Assembly (NCBI GenBank): GCA_029237695.1 | Contig: CM055265.1 | Coordinates: 86,215,447 to 86,279,446, forward strand | From: Conchocele bisecta | Lineage: Eukaryota > Mollusca > Bivalvia > Lucinida > Thyasiridae | Direction: 5' to 3' | Length of the DNA stretch: 64,000 bases | Part shown: piece after piece, positions 22,822 through 31,902 of the stretch | How positions within the stretch are numbered: position 1 is the stretch's first letter | Layout: every line of letters starts with the position of its first letter | Notes under the pieces: generated by a model | What the model saw: the letters and a program-made list of their open reading frames with translations, nothing else | Database searches by the model: none | What the model was told of the DNA's origin: nothing | Translations under genes and position numbers: made by a program

Positions 22822-23516
22822 CAGTAGAAGATCGATCTCTCGAACAGGTCTCTGTCGAACACTCCGGAAAATTTGAACTCGTCCTGTGGTCCCCGACAAA
22901 TTTCCCTATATAAATCATATATTTTTTTACCTAAAATTCGAACTACAATAAAGTTGAACTCTCGAACCGAAGTCACGGTCCCTTGGTCAGTCAATCGCCA
23001 GCTGACCTGTTTGCCTAACGAGGTATGAATATCACGATTGATCTGTTTCGCTTGACAGGTGGTGACATTAAATCACAAATTTAAAAATTAAACAGCATTA
23101 ATTCCAGGTCAAGATAACCATGATAATGAAGGGACATGTTCGTATTTGTATTCCTGGTTTACGAATGTTCAGAAAATAATATTCTGCCTTCAACATTTGT
23201 AAATGCCAAATTATGCAATTTTGTTTAAATTTTATTTGTACATTTTGTATATTTTGTATATTTAATAACGGCCAGTGTGCTATTTATAGACACATTCTTG
23301 GAATATGATGTTTCGCACCTGTCTACTTTTGTTTATTGAATGTTATTTTACGCTGATCTTTTGCAAACACTTTACTGCTTGTGTATGCAAATGATCCGTG
23401 ATAAAAAAACATTCACTAGCAATAAAAATGGTCCATGGTTGTGAAGTTGTGGTTGTCAAGCTTAATTATAGCATAGTAAAATAAACACATTTACAATGGG
23501 AATGTTGCTCACGACA
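22822..23516 (+). mobile_element. Pogo/Tigger-like element, 3' truncated
   Basis: Starts CAGTAGAAGATCGATCTCTC after TA, matching the outer element at 56023. It follows that element through TTTCCCTATATAAATCATAT, the TTGCAAACACTTTACTGCTTG block and CATTCACTAGCAATAAAAATGG, but ends before the right terminus. It supplies the empty site for HEL-C (23419-23432). Confidence 0.7.
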
Positions 23517-23610
23517 AATTTACGTCTGATATAAAATGTATAATAATGCCAATCAATACGTGGAGTAATTTTTATTTAATTCCTATAAAGAACGTTTTGT
23601 GCCTACTGAG

Positions 23611-23770
23611 TGGGCATGTAACTTTAACGTCCCAGCAACAGCTAAGGTAATATAAAGACGGGACCACGGTTCAAGTCTCAACCGACAAACCAGTGGTTAC
23701 TGTGTAAGTATTTTTCACGACTAGTCGCAACCTCCGGTATTAAAGTCCAATGCAATAACCCCTACACCAC
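23611..23770 (+). repeat. Interspersed repeat J fragment
   Basis: ACGTCCCAGCAACAGCTAAGG, then TAATATAAAGACGGGACC, resembles the J start. No downstream J blocks follow. Confidence 0.35.
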
Positions 23771-23937
23771 GGCCCATCTGAAGGTATGAAGAGTAGGATA
23801 GATGGACCATTGAGGATGCAGATGGACAAGGTCAAGGACTGACCGTGTCCATACTGAATGCTCAATTGTCCATCAACTAGATGAACCACAGATACTTACC
23901 GGAGTTGAATCCGCTCTAATGGCACATCTCTGGTAGA

Positions 23938-24308
23938 AGTCATCACCAGCCGGCCCATGATGCAATTCACCAGGCACCAGATGTCATCACCAGCCAGCCC
24001 ATGATGCAATTCACCAGGCACCAGTCACATTCCAGAATCGTCATCAATTGGTTTACACCATGCTACACATCACCAAGCCCATAATGCACTTCACCAGGCA
24101 CCAGTCACATTCCGGAATCGCCATCAATTGGTTGACACCATGTTACACATCACCAAGCCCATAATGCAATTCACCAGGCACCAGTCACATTCCGGAATCG
24201 CCATCAATTGGTTTACACCATGCTACACATCACCAAGCCCATAATGCACTTCACCAGGCACCAGTCACATTCCGGAATCGCCATCAATTGGTTGACACCA
24301 TGTTACAC
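23938..24308 (+). repeat. 80-bp tandem array
   Basis: Unit landmarks are CATCACCAAGCCCATAATGC, CACCAGGCACCAGTCACATT and CGCCATCAATTGGTTGACAC. Units start at 24068, 24148 and 24228, an exact 80-bp period, with a shortened ~44-bp unit at the left edge. Alternate units share TTTACACCATGC versus TTGACACCATGT, so a two-unit (160-bp) higher-order duplication is likely. Confidence 0.9.
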
Positions 24309-24447
24309 AAGAACTTGATGTGCTGTTTGGTTGGAAGGATTTATCAGCAACGACATCATCCATGATGAAATAACAACCCGTTATTTACACTGGAAATATA
24401 TAGATCAATGAACAATCGACAATTTATATACCAAGTGCATTCTTCTA

Positions 24448-24864
24448 ATGACGACACAAAACAATAATACATGTATAGGGAATCAAAGTACTGAAAGTAC
24501 TGAACATAGGGTACTACAAGAATTCCGCCACGGAAGCGGTGTCGCGCCTGAAAATGCCTTGTCGGTACAAAACAATGTTGTAGCAGGATTTTTGTTAAAG
24601 TTTCTGCATTACTTTGACATCGCCATGTTTACTTCTGTGAATGAAATAGTTGGCCCCGGATCAAGTATATTAAAACATACAAATGACGTCATTGGGGAAA
24701 CCGCTGACAAAACTTTCAATGTATGGAAGCCCAAACTTGTTAGAATTTATGTTGTTGTCGTATTTTCAGTACTTGCATTAATATGGGTATTACTCTACGC
24801 TGGATGTGTTATACTGTCATTAATTTGTTCCCTGACTGTAATTTATCACTTACTGACTTATTGA
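24448..24864 (+). CDS. Candidate single-exon small membrane protein
   Basis: A 138-codon ORF with an ATG at 24448 and a TGA at 24862-24864. The first ~45 residues are polar (MTTQNNNTCIGNQSTEST). The middle holds GFLLKFLHYFDIAMF and GPGSSILKHTNDVIGETADK. From about residue 98 to the end is a long hydrophobic stretch, IYVVVVFSVLALIWVLLYAG then CVILSLICSLTVIYHLL, long enough for two membrane helices or a hairpin, with WKPKLVR just before it. An AATAAA sits at 24954-24959, about 90 nt after the stop. A 41-bp piece of the N-terminal coding region (24481-24521) is also found at 10890-10930, so part of it may come from a repeat. No family recognised. It could be a real gene, a last exon or a chance ORF. 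Confidence 0.4.
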   Translation: MTTQNNNTCIGNQSTESTEHRVLQEFRHGSGVAPENALSVQNNVVAGFLLKFLHYFDIAMFTSVNEIVGPGSSILKHTNDVIGETADKTFNVWKPKLVRIYVVVVFSVLALIWVLLYAGCVILSLICSLTVIYHLLTY

Positions 24865-25474
24865 CCCCCTTCCCTGAACATAGAATTGACACTCATGTTG
24901 GCGTGTATTGGCCACCATAGACAAATGTCAATCAGGCAGAATTCGGGAATGTCAATAAAATCCGCTGTAAATCCATCGATAGAATGAGGATTAACATCAG
25001 TTAGACCCACACGTGCGAGTTTTTGTTGCGACGCAATCGCGATCATTAAAAATTCTGGGTCAACAGGTAGCTGTAACCCCTTGATATCATTTGTGTGTTG
25101 AACGCGTCGCGTGTTTACACGTGTTTATCCGGTGGAGAGTATTCGGAGGGGAGTTAACTCTGCCAAAAACTATAGCCTGTTACTAAATTTAGCGATGACC
25201 GCACGATTTGTGACACAAATGGGGGCAAACAACAACTTGAACGCGCAACAAAATAATCCGATGTATTTTTGTACGTAGAATATCCGTTGTTGATATTGTT
25301 CAGTGCAAGTAGTTATTATTTTCAATTAGCGTTTGCTAATATCACTACGGACTAGCCCATCGAGGGGGGTCTGGGGTGTGGCTAACTGTCCGACGCGATT
25401 CCAATACATAGGCTACCCTATGTAAAAACAGAACACCACTCAGAACAAATGGACAGTGAGTAGGTAATTTCTTC
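24865..25474. other. No gene seen downstream of the membrane ORF
   Basis: Contains the AATAAA noted for the preceding ORF. Otherwise unremarkable and somewhat richer in CpG than the surroundings (for example AACGCGTCGCGTG near 25100). Confidence 0.4.
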
Positions 25475-25663
25475 TTAATACGTAAACTGCTGAATAAATT
25501 TTTGTCGTCTGCTGCTTATTTTTTATTTTTCTCATCAAAAACATGCTTTGACAGCACTTTAGAATGATTCTAAAGTGCTGTCAACCATGTTTTTATTGAG
25601 ACGGACGGCAAATATAAAGCAACAGCAGACGTCCATTTTTGTCTGCAGCAGTCTAAGGGTTAA
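25475..25663. mobile_element. TTAA-MITE E, copy 4
   Basis: TTAATACGTAAACTGCTGAA to GCAGTCTAAGGGTTAA, with hairpin GACAGCACTTTAGAATGATT / AAAGTGCTGTC. Confidence 0.65.
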
Positions 25664-25729
25664 TATAGTTTATTTGCTGCATGTAAAATTTCAACACCAT
25701 TGATTTAAAATATCTAAGAACGGCTACTT

Positions 25730-26380
25730 CCATGGCTAAATGGCGAACAGAGACTGTCCTGATCAAATTTTGAGTATCCACAGACTGATCTGGGGCTGCA
25801 CTGGTTACAAATGTCGAGCTACAATTTTTTTCAACAGACGACCCATATGTCAATCCCATGTTCTAAAACAAAGGAAATATATGATTAAATGGGGCTTTAC
25901 ATCCGTTCAACAGCAAAGAGATGGTCAGATAGGAATGCATATTTATCAGGTAACCTGCCCTGTAGTGACCGAATACGTACTGACTGATAACATATTGTTG
26001 TATCAGGCATTGGCCTGATACAAACATCCGGGTTACAAGCAAGTGAAAACTGACGTTCCATTGGTCGGATGATGACAGTGTAATGACGCAATGTAAACAA
26101 GTCTGCGTTCTGTCCGTAGATAACGATGTCATCTGTGGTCATATTCGAGCATAAAACGTTACCTGATAAATAGAATACCAGGCTAATGTCTTTTGATGTC
26201 AAGTTTATTAGGCTCGGCTCGGAAACAGAAGGAATTCCTTGGCAAGCCTTGGAATTCCTACGCGTTTCTCCTAGCCTTGTCTGATAAACTTGATATCAAA
26301 AGACACTTAAGCCTGGTATTCTCTATGTATCGAGCACTACACTGTAAGCAGAAGATGCTTCCAGAACTGCAACTATAATA
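25730..26380. repeat. Palindromic fragments of unnamed MITEs
   Basis: GACTGTCCTGATCAAATTTTG near 25750 is H-like. TATCAGGTAACCTGCC (25946) with inverted GGTAACGTTTTATG... near 26160, and ATGTCTTTTGATGTCAAGTT (26188) with inverse AACTTGATATCAAAAGACA (26286), form nested foldbacks. The inner loop GGAATTCCTTGGCAAGCCTTGG is itself partly palindromic. Confidence 0.5.
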
Positions 26381-26446
26381 TCCTGAGCTGGTGTCAGGAA
26401 CCCATACTACACCAGATCGCTGGACCCCAGGTGTGAATTATATAGG

Positions 26447-26611
26447 GGATATTCAATCGTACATGCTTGAATAGCGTGAAATAATCCACGAGTGAACGTC
26501 GGCATCCGCATAAACAACGAGTAAGCGAAGCGAACGAGTTGTTTACGCGGAAGCCGACGTACATGAGTGTATTATTTCAAGCTATTCAAATATGTACGAT
26601 GGAATATCCTA
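26447..26611. mobile_element. 165-bp near-perfect palindrome
   Basis: GGATATTCAATCGTACATGC at the left pairs with GTACGATGGAATATCC at the right. The inner arms GTGAAATAATCCACGAGTG.. / ..ATGAGTGTATTATTTCA and ATAAACAACGAG / CTCGTTTAT-like sequence close around AAGCGAAGCGAA. It is a foldback MITE; the flanks give no clear target duplication. Confidence 0.65.
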
Positions 26612-26664
26612 CTTATTACATTTTTCTAACAAAAATGCATTTTACGATGTTTCGGGGGGGGCAC

Positions 26665-26813
26665 TTGCAGACTAGTCCAGATTAGTCCATTTATAAAAAG
26701 GGGGTGTTTTTTTGTCTAAAAAATATGAAAATTAGTTGCAAAAAGTGTCACGAGCCGGCTCATCTGGATCTACAATTTTTTCCAATAACACTATATAGTG
26801 TTGAAAGGGTTAA
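26665..26813. mobile_element. TTAA-MITE D, copy 3 (partial)
   Basis: Contains AAAAATATGAAAATTAGTTG, CGAGCCGGCTCATCTGGATC and ends GTGTTGAAAGGGTTAA. One hairpin arm is deleted. Confidence 0.55.
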
Positions 26814-27243
26814 CGGAATGGTCCAAACACAAGCAGGAAGATGTCAATGTCAGATATTTTGAAGTGCAAGGGTTAAGGACAATAAATAAATTACCTAACA
26901 CCCTTCACACCAGGACTCGGGTAGTAATGCAGCCACACCCGTACACGGTTATTTCTTGTATCTAGTTGCATGGCAACCAAACTGAAAGCAGCAAAATTAG
27001 CATATGCTTAATGGAAATGTCACATCCCGAATCATATTACTAAACATGGGTTGGAAAAGAGCACAGACTATGTAAGCTACGGCTGTGACTGGGGCTTATT
27101 TAATTTGTAGCTCGTCTAGTACTGGGGGCTTTTTCACTAAAGTTTGCGCAATGAAAATGTTTGTATGAATTTTTGTTTACCTCTTACATTGATGTGATTC
27201 AATTGAATACTACAATTTTCCACCTACAGGTACGTACACACCA
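26814..27243. other. No gene seen
   Basis: Single-copy-like sequence with weak H and O MITE remnants (GGCTGTGACTGGGGCTTATT near 27080; TTTTTCACTAAAGTTTGCGC near 27130). Confidence 0.4.
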
Positions 27244-27550
27244 TTAAAGGTACATGCCCACTCAGTAGGCACAAAATGTAGGAATTAAATAAGTGTATAA
27301 TTGTGTCACTATTCCACCAGTTCTAAAAATTACGAGTGCCCGCCATACAAATATAATCATTTATTAATATTAATTTTACTGATAGTGATGCGCGGTGGTA
27401 TCAGGCTATTTTCAAAATGAGGCAGGATATTTTTTAATTATTTAAACGTCACCAGAAAAAATAATATTTCGACAGATTATAAAGTATGATAATTGCACAT
27501 CAAAAAATGGAAAATTATTTCTAATTTTAGTTTTTATTATTCATACTCAC

Positions 27551-27694
27551 CTGAATGGTTGCAAACTGATAGGTTGCTATGAAATCGTCCTAATAATAAA
27601 AATCTGCCTACTCTAATCACTCAAATAACCCACCATAGACCATTCCGCTCTACCCACAGCCAATTGGCTAGTCCGCTATTTAAACTCCTCCTAT
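27551..27694. repeat. DIRS inverted terminal repeat, 3' side
   Basis: Runs from TGAATGGTTGCAAACTGATA to TATTTAAACTCCTCCTA. By eye it is a perfect reverse complement of 34531-34674. Outside it lies a unique outer end (27504-27550, AAAATTATTTCTAATTTTAG) that is copied in the ICR. Confidence 0.9.
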
Positions 27695-27829
27695 TATTGT
27701 TAGGTATACGGCTACAAGAGTCAATCATTTCCATGTGGAAATGAAACTGCTAGATAAAAATAGCCTGAAGTATACTAAGTAGGGAGAAGATAAAACCATC
27801 AAGCGGGGACGGGAGGAGGGTGTACCTTA

Positions 27830-27916
27830 CCATTCAGGTGAGTATGAATAATAAAAACTAAAATTAGAAATAATTTTCCATTTTTATGTCTTCAAACTAA
27901 CCTGAATGGTTGCAAG
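27830..27916. repeat. DIRS internal complementary region (circle-junction copy)
   Basis: The first ~50 bp (CCATTCAGGTGAGTATGAAT ... ATAATTTTCC) are the reverse complement of 27509-27558. The next ~36 bp (CATTTTTATGTCTTCAAACT ... GAATGG) are the reverse complement of 34664-34693. The two halves abut without a spacer, sharing CCATTTTT, exactly as if the element's two outer ends had been joined. In DIRS1 this region templates completion of the termini. Confidence 0.9.
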
Positions 27917-28835
27917 AATTCGTAGTGATGGTGGGTGGGAGGTATTCTCACTACTCATACTCGACCGGAATGGTAAGGCAGATTAAAAACCCTCGAAAGA
28001 GACAAAATATAAACATAGGCCAAGGTAAAACTTGGTGTTACATATAACGTAATAACAAAGACTCACCCTAGAAGCCTAGGAGCGCCCAATCCGGCCCCCC
28101 CTTTTCAAGCGATAGTAGGTGAGGGATGGTTGACGACAATCACCACCACGTTAGTCATGTAGCCTGATACGGAGACTGCGACAGGCTACCCTTGGAAACC
28201 CGACGGAGAATGCTCATGGTATAGCTGTGCTGATAGACGAGACCTGGACGGATGCTGTCGTCTGGCACTCACTATCAACAAACTCAACCGAGATTAATAC
28301 AAAGTCTGAACTTTCTATGGCGAAAAACAACTCGTCCATATCGAGAATGCATATGAAACGTCCTAAGCACTAAGATCAGCCTAACCAGGAAGTGCTAAGG
28401 CGTAAAGCTGGCCATAACAGGCCAAACCATAAACATCCAAAATCAAGTACGAAAGTTATGACACAATATCATTGTGACCATTTGAACTACATTGTTCGCT
28501 AAACAATTAGAACAAAAATAGATAATTGAACGGTAAAACTAATCTTTTAGCAACACCGGTGCAACAACTGATTAGGTTGTCTTTCCCTAATCCAACATAT
28601 ACACATAAAAAACTCATGGGCCAGCGTGATGAAAAGTGAAACCCTCCATCACCAAAGTCACCCGTACATGATCAAAAGCAAGTGAAGCTCATCCGGAGGT
28701 GAACCACACTTCCCAACCCCCATTACTCGACTGGAACTGTAATGATAAAACCGAAAAATCGGGTTATCAGAAAGAGAACCAGTCGAGCGCAAACAGGTAG
28801 ATCCAACAGCCTCTAAAAGTGATGCTACAGGCTGA
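27917..28835 (-). other. DIRS 3' untranslated region
   Basis: About 900 bp between the recombinase stop and the ICR, with no conserved domain. The short ORFs here are not convincing. AT content is higher than in the coding part. Confidence 0.6.
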
Positions 28836-30434
28836 CTAACCCACAACTTCACCCGCTGCTACTAACGGACCCAGTTGCAGCACATCACCTGCCTGTTCAG
28901 AAAGTGATCGGAGATAAAACTTAGAAAAAGTATTATAATTCTTCCAAGTTGCCGCTCGCATGACCTTCCTGACGGAAACGCCCGAGCGAAAAGCCCACGA
29001 GGTAGAAACTGCTCGTACCTCGTGCGGCTTAGGTCTAAATTTCACCGCTGCAGAGCCACTTACTGAAGTGTAAGCTCTAGTAATGGCTCTACTATCCAGC
29101 GGGAGATAGTAGATTTCGATACCTCCCGCTGGCCTAACGTCGGAATAAAGAAACGCTTACGGTTGGACCGAATGTTCTTAGTTTTCCGGATATAGTGCTT
29201 TGACCGCACGGACTGGACAGAGAGTGCGATCAACCGCTGCTGACAGACGGGACGGAGGGAGCCCTGGAACCAGAATAGGTTCCAGATCATGAGACGAGGG
29301 ATTGTGTGTCTTAGGAAGGAAACCCGGTTCATAGGAGAAAGAAACGGAGTTCCTGCCCACAGACATGTGCTGATCGGCCATCCAGAAAGCATGGAGCTCA
29401 CCTCTACGCTTAGCAGTAGCAAAGGCCAGAAGAAAAGCGGTTTTAATGGAACAATTCAACAAAGTGGCTGAAGCCATAGGCTCATATGGGCTCTTGGATA
29501 ATGACCACAAAACGCAAGACAGATTCCACCTGGGCGTGGAAGAACGCGACACAAATCGCGCTCTAGCAAAATGTGCAATCATGGCCGACAATTTGATGTC
29601 AGTGCCCAGAAATTTCGCTGCGCCATTAGAAAACCGAAGCACGCTAGACAGAGCCGCTCTATACCCACGGATGGCCGAAACAGATAATTTCTTAGTATGA
29701 AAAAGAAACAAAAGAAACTCACCTATCTCACCTATAGTGGGATTGAGTGGATCAACCGACTGTTGATGACCCCAATCCACCCAGGCTCTCCACTTAGCGT
29801 CATACAACTTAGTGGTGGAAGGCCGTTGAGACTGAGCGATAACCTTGGCAGCGTCTTCTGAAAAACCATCGCGTCTGACGGCCTGCCTGATAACCGCCAC
29901 GCGTGAAGGTTTAGCATCCGCACATTGGAGTGAAAGGTCTTCCCTGCATGCTGAGACAGAAGATCCTGACTGACCGGTAGAACTACGGGGTGTTCTGTCA
30001 GCAGTTCCAACAGGATGACAAACCAACTCCTGGTCGGCCAACACGGGGCCACCAGCGTGATCAGAGACTGATCGTCTCGAATCTTCCGTAAGACTCGGGG
30101 CAACATCACGAACGGTGGAAATGCATACCCGTCCAGATTGGTCCACGACAAGGACATTGCGTCTACCGCCAATGCCCGATGGTCGGGAACCGGTGACACA
30201 TACAGAGGCAACCGGTTGTTGAGTCTTGTCGCAAACAAATCCACGAAGGGAGCCCCCCATCTGGACAAGATCGCACTGGACACCGACGGATGCAGGGACC
30301 ACTCTGTCAGAACAGGGGAGGACTGCCGGGACAGATAGTCCGCTAACACATTCTTGCGTCCCGCTATGTGCCGGGCTCGCAAGGAGATGTGTCTGCCGTG
30401 ACACCACAGCAGCATCTCCCGTGTCAAAAGACAC
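28836..30434 (-). pseudogene. DIRS tyrosine recombinase (YR), three frame segments
   Basis: YR integrates the DIRS circle by strand exchange through a tyrosine nucleophile. An N-terminal core-binding part is visible with SEDAAKVIAQSQRPSTTKLY and IGEIGEFLLFLF (frame of 29178-30434). The catalytic domain holds RRGELHAFW, whose arginine is near 29403-29405. After CPVRAVKALY the frame stops, and the continuation HYIRKTKNIRSNRKRFFIP to STISRWIV lies in another frame (29060-29422). It then returns to the first frame for KPHEVRAVSTSWAF (HxxR near 29013-29024) and NTFSKFYLR, whose tyrosine near 28914-28916 is the expected nucleophile. All catalytic residues are present but split by at least two small indels. 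The region upstream of about 29950 in this frame is a shadow of RNase H. It is called a pseudogene because the frame is broken; sequencing indels are an alternative. Confidence 0.85.
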
Positions 30435-31902
30435 AGTCGGATTGAATGCGTCCCACCTTGCTTGTTGATGTAAGCAACCACTGTCGTGTTGTCGGTCGAA
30501 ACCAGCACCACCTGTCCGATCAGAACGGATTCCGCCGCAGTCAATCCTCGGAATACTGCCAAGAGCTCTAACATGTTGAGTGTTCCTGAGCTTCCATCAC
30601 CGACCATAGACCCGACAAACACAGACCGAGGGGTTCCAGATAAGCCCCCCACCCTGTGCCCGACGCATCTGTGGACAGAAAGAGGGTCGAAGGAGGTAAC
30701 ACCATGGGAACTCCCTGTAGGAACCTGTCCTCCACTGCCCACCATCTCAATTGGCGTTTGAAGACGGTGACCAGAGGTAAAACCCGATCCAAAGGAGGTC
30801 GCGGTGCGGCCCCTCCACAGCCCGAGTAAGTAAAACTAGAGGCCGCAGATGTAACCTTTCCCAGCACCACATACTCCGCAGCTGCTCCCAGAACGCCCAG
30901 GAGTGACAGAAACTGCCGAGCAGACAGAGATACCCTGTCCAGTACCTGGAAAACTTTGGTCAATATGCCTCGCACCCTGTCCAACGGAACCATGATGATC
31001 GAGCGATCGGTCAAGAAGTTCATTCCCACATAAGAAAAATCCTGTGTGGGAACCAACTCCGACTTCTCGAGATTGGGAATTAGACCTAGCCGAATAACTA
31101 ACCCCAAACCACCACCGCCAGATTCCGTCTGAGCGAATGAACGCATTGATGGTGAATCAACCAGTCGTCCAGATAACTGGAGCAGAGAGACCCCAGACGC
31201 CTGGCCTCCGCTGCCACTGTCTCCATGAGTATTGTAAACACACGAGGAGCAGTCGTCAGACCGAAACGGTAGCACTCGGAACTGAAACACCCTGTTCTCG
31301 GAGACAAACCTGAGAAACTTCCGAGAGCACCTGCGGATGGGCACGTGGAAGTACGCGTCCTGCAAATCTATGGAAACGGCCCAGTCTCCCGGACAAATGG
31401 CGCTGCGGATAGACTGAGACGTCTCCACTTGAAATGTTCCGATAGGACAAATTCGTTCAGAACAGACAAGTCCAGGATAGGACGTAGGCCCCCGTTCCTC
31501 TTCGGACTACAAAAAGACGACTGTAGAACCCCGGAGAAGACACGTCCTGAACCTCCTCGATGGCTCTCTTCTCCAAGAGTGAAGCTACCTCTCTGGAGAG
31601 GGCCTCCCTCTTGACCAAATCCCTGTAGGGAGTCCATAGGGGAGGACCCCTTCGCAAGGGGGGTGGACCGTTCAAAACGGGATGGCGTAACCCTTGCGGA
31701 TTACATCCCGTACCCAATTGGATCGAGTTATCCTCTCCCACTGGAGAGGAAATAACGCGATCCTGCCTCCTACAGGAACGGAGACAAGTGACATGGGCTG
31801 GTCCTCCCCAAACGAAACGGCCCCAGTTGGCCTATCTGGTCCTCCTCCGAGGCCTGCGGCCGGAGAAACCACTCCTACCTCGGCCCCGAGCCGACGACAC
31901 AC
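29732..31902 (-). pseudogene. DIRS reverse transcriptase / RNase H
   Basis: It copies element RNA into DNA. In order: VGGRIALFPLQWERIT and WVRDVIRKGY (start near 31800); VKREALSREVASLLEKRAIE then SPGFYSRLFVV; GGLRPILDLSVLNEF; DWAVSIDLQDAYFHVPI, with the first catalytic Asp near 31366-31368; FGLTTAPRVFT; SSYLDDWLIHH, with the catalytic Asp pair at 31164-31169; and KSELVPTQDFSYVGMNF. RNase H follows with STDASGTGWGAY, LNMLELLAVF, STDNTTVVAYINKQGGTHS and NVLADYLSR (the D, E, D, D set). The DIRS-typical linker DLFATRLNNRLPLYVSP and DGYAFPPFVMLPRVL comes last. I count about six frame switches between these blocks and few internal stops. There is no separate protease or methyltransferase domain that I can see. 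The end overlaps the YR frame, which is normal for DIRS elements. Confidence 0.88.

Larger units (their letters stand above)
21077..23627 (+). mobile_element. TTAA element P, copy 3, carrying two insertions
   Basis: The left end TTAAAGGTGCATTCCCACTC and right end GAGTGGGCATGTAACTTTAA match P. The body stops at CCAGTTCTAAAA (21168), resumes as TTATGAGTGCCCGCTATA after HEL-A, and stops again at the pogo-like element starting 22822. It resumes only near 23517 (ATTTACGTCTGATATAAAAT), so roughly the middle ~280 bp of P is missing with the right end of the pogo-like element. Confidence 0.75.
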
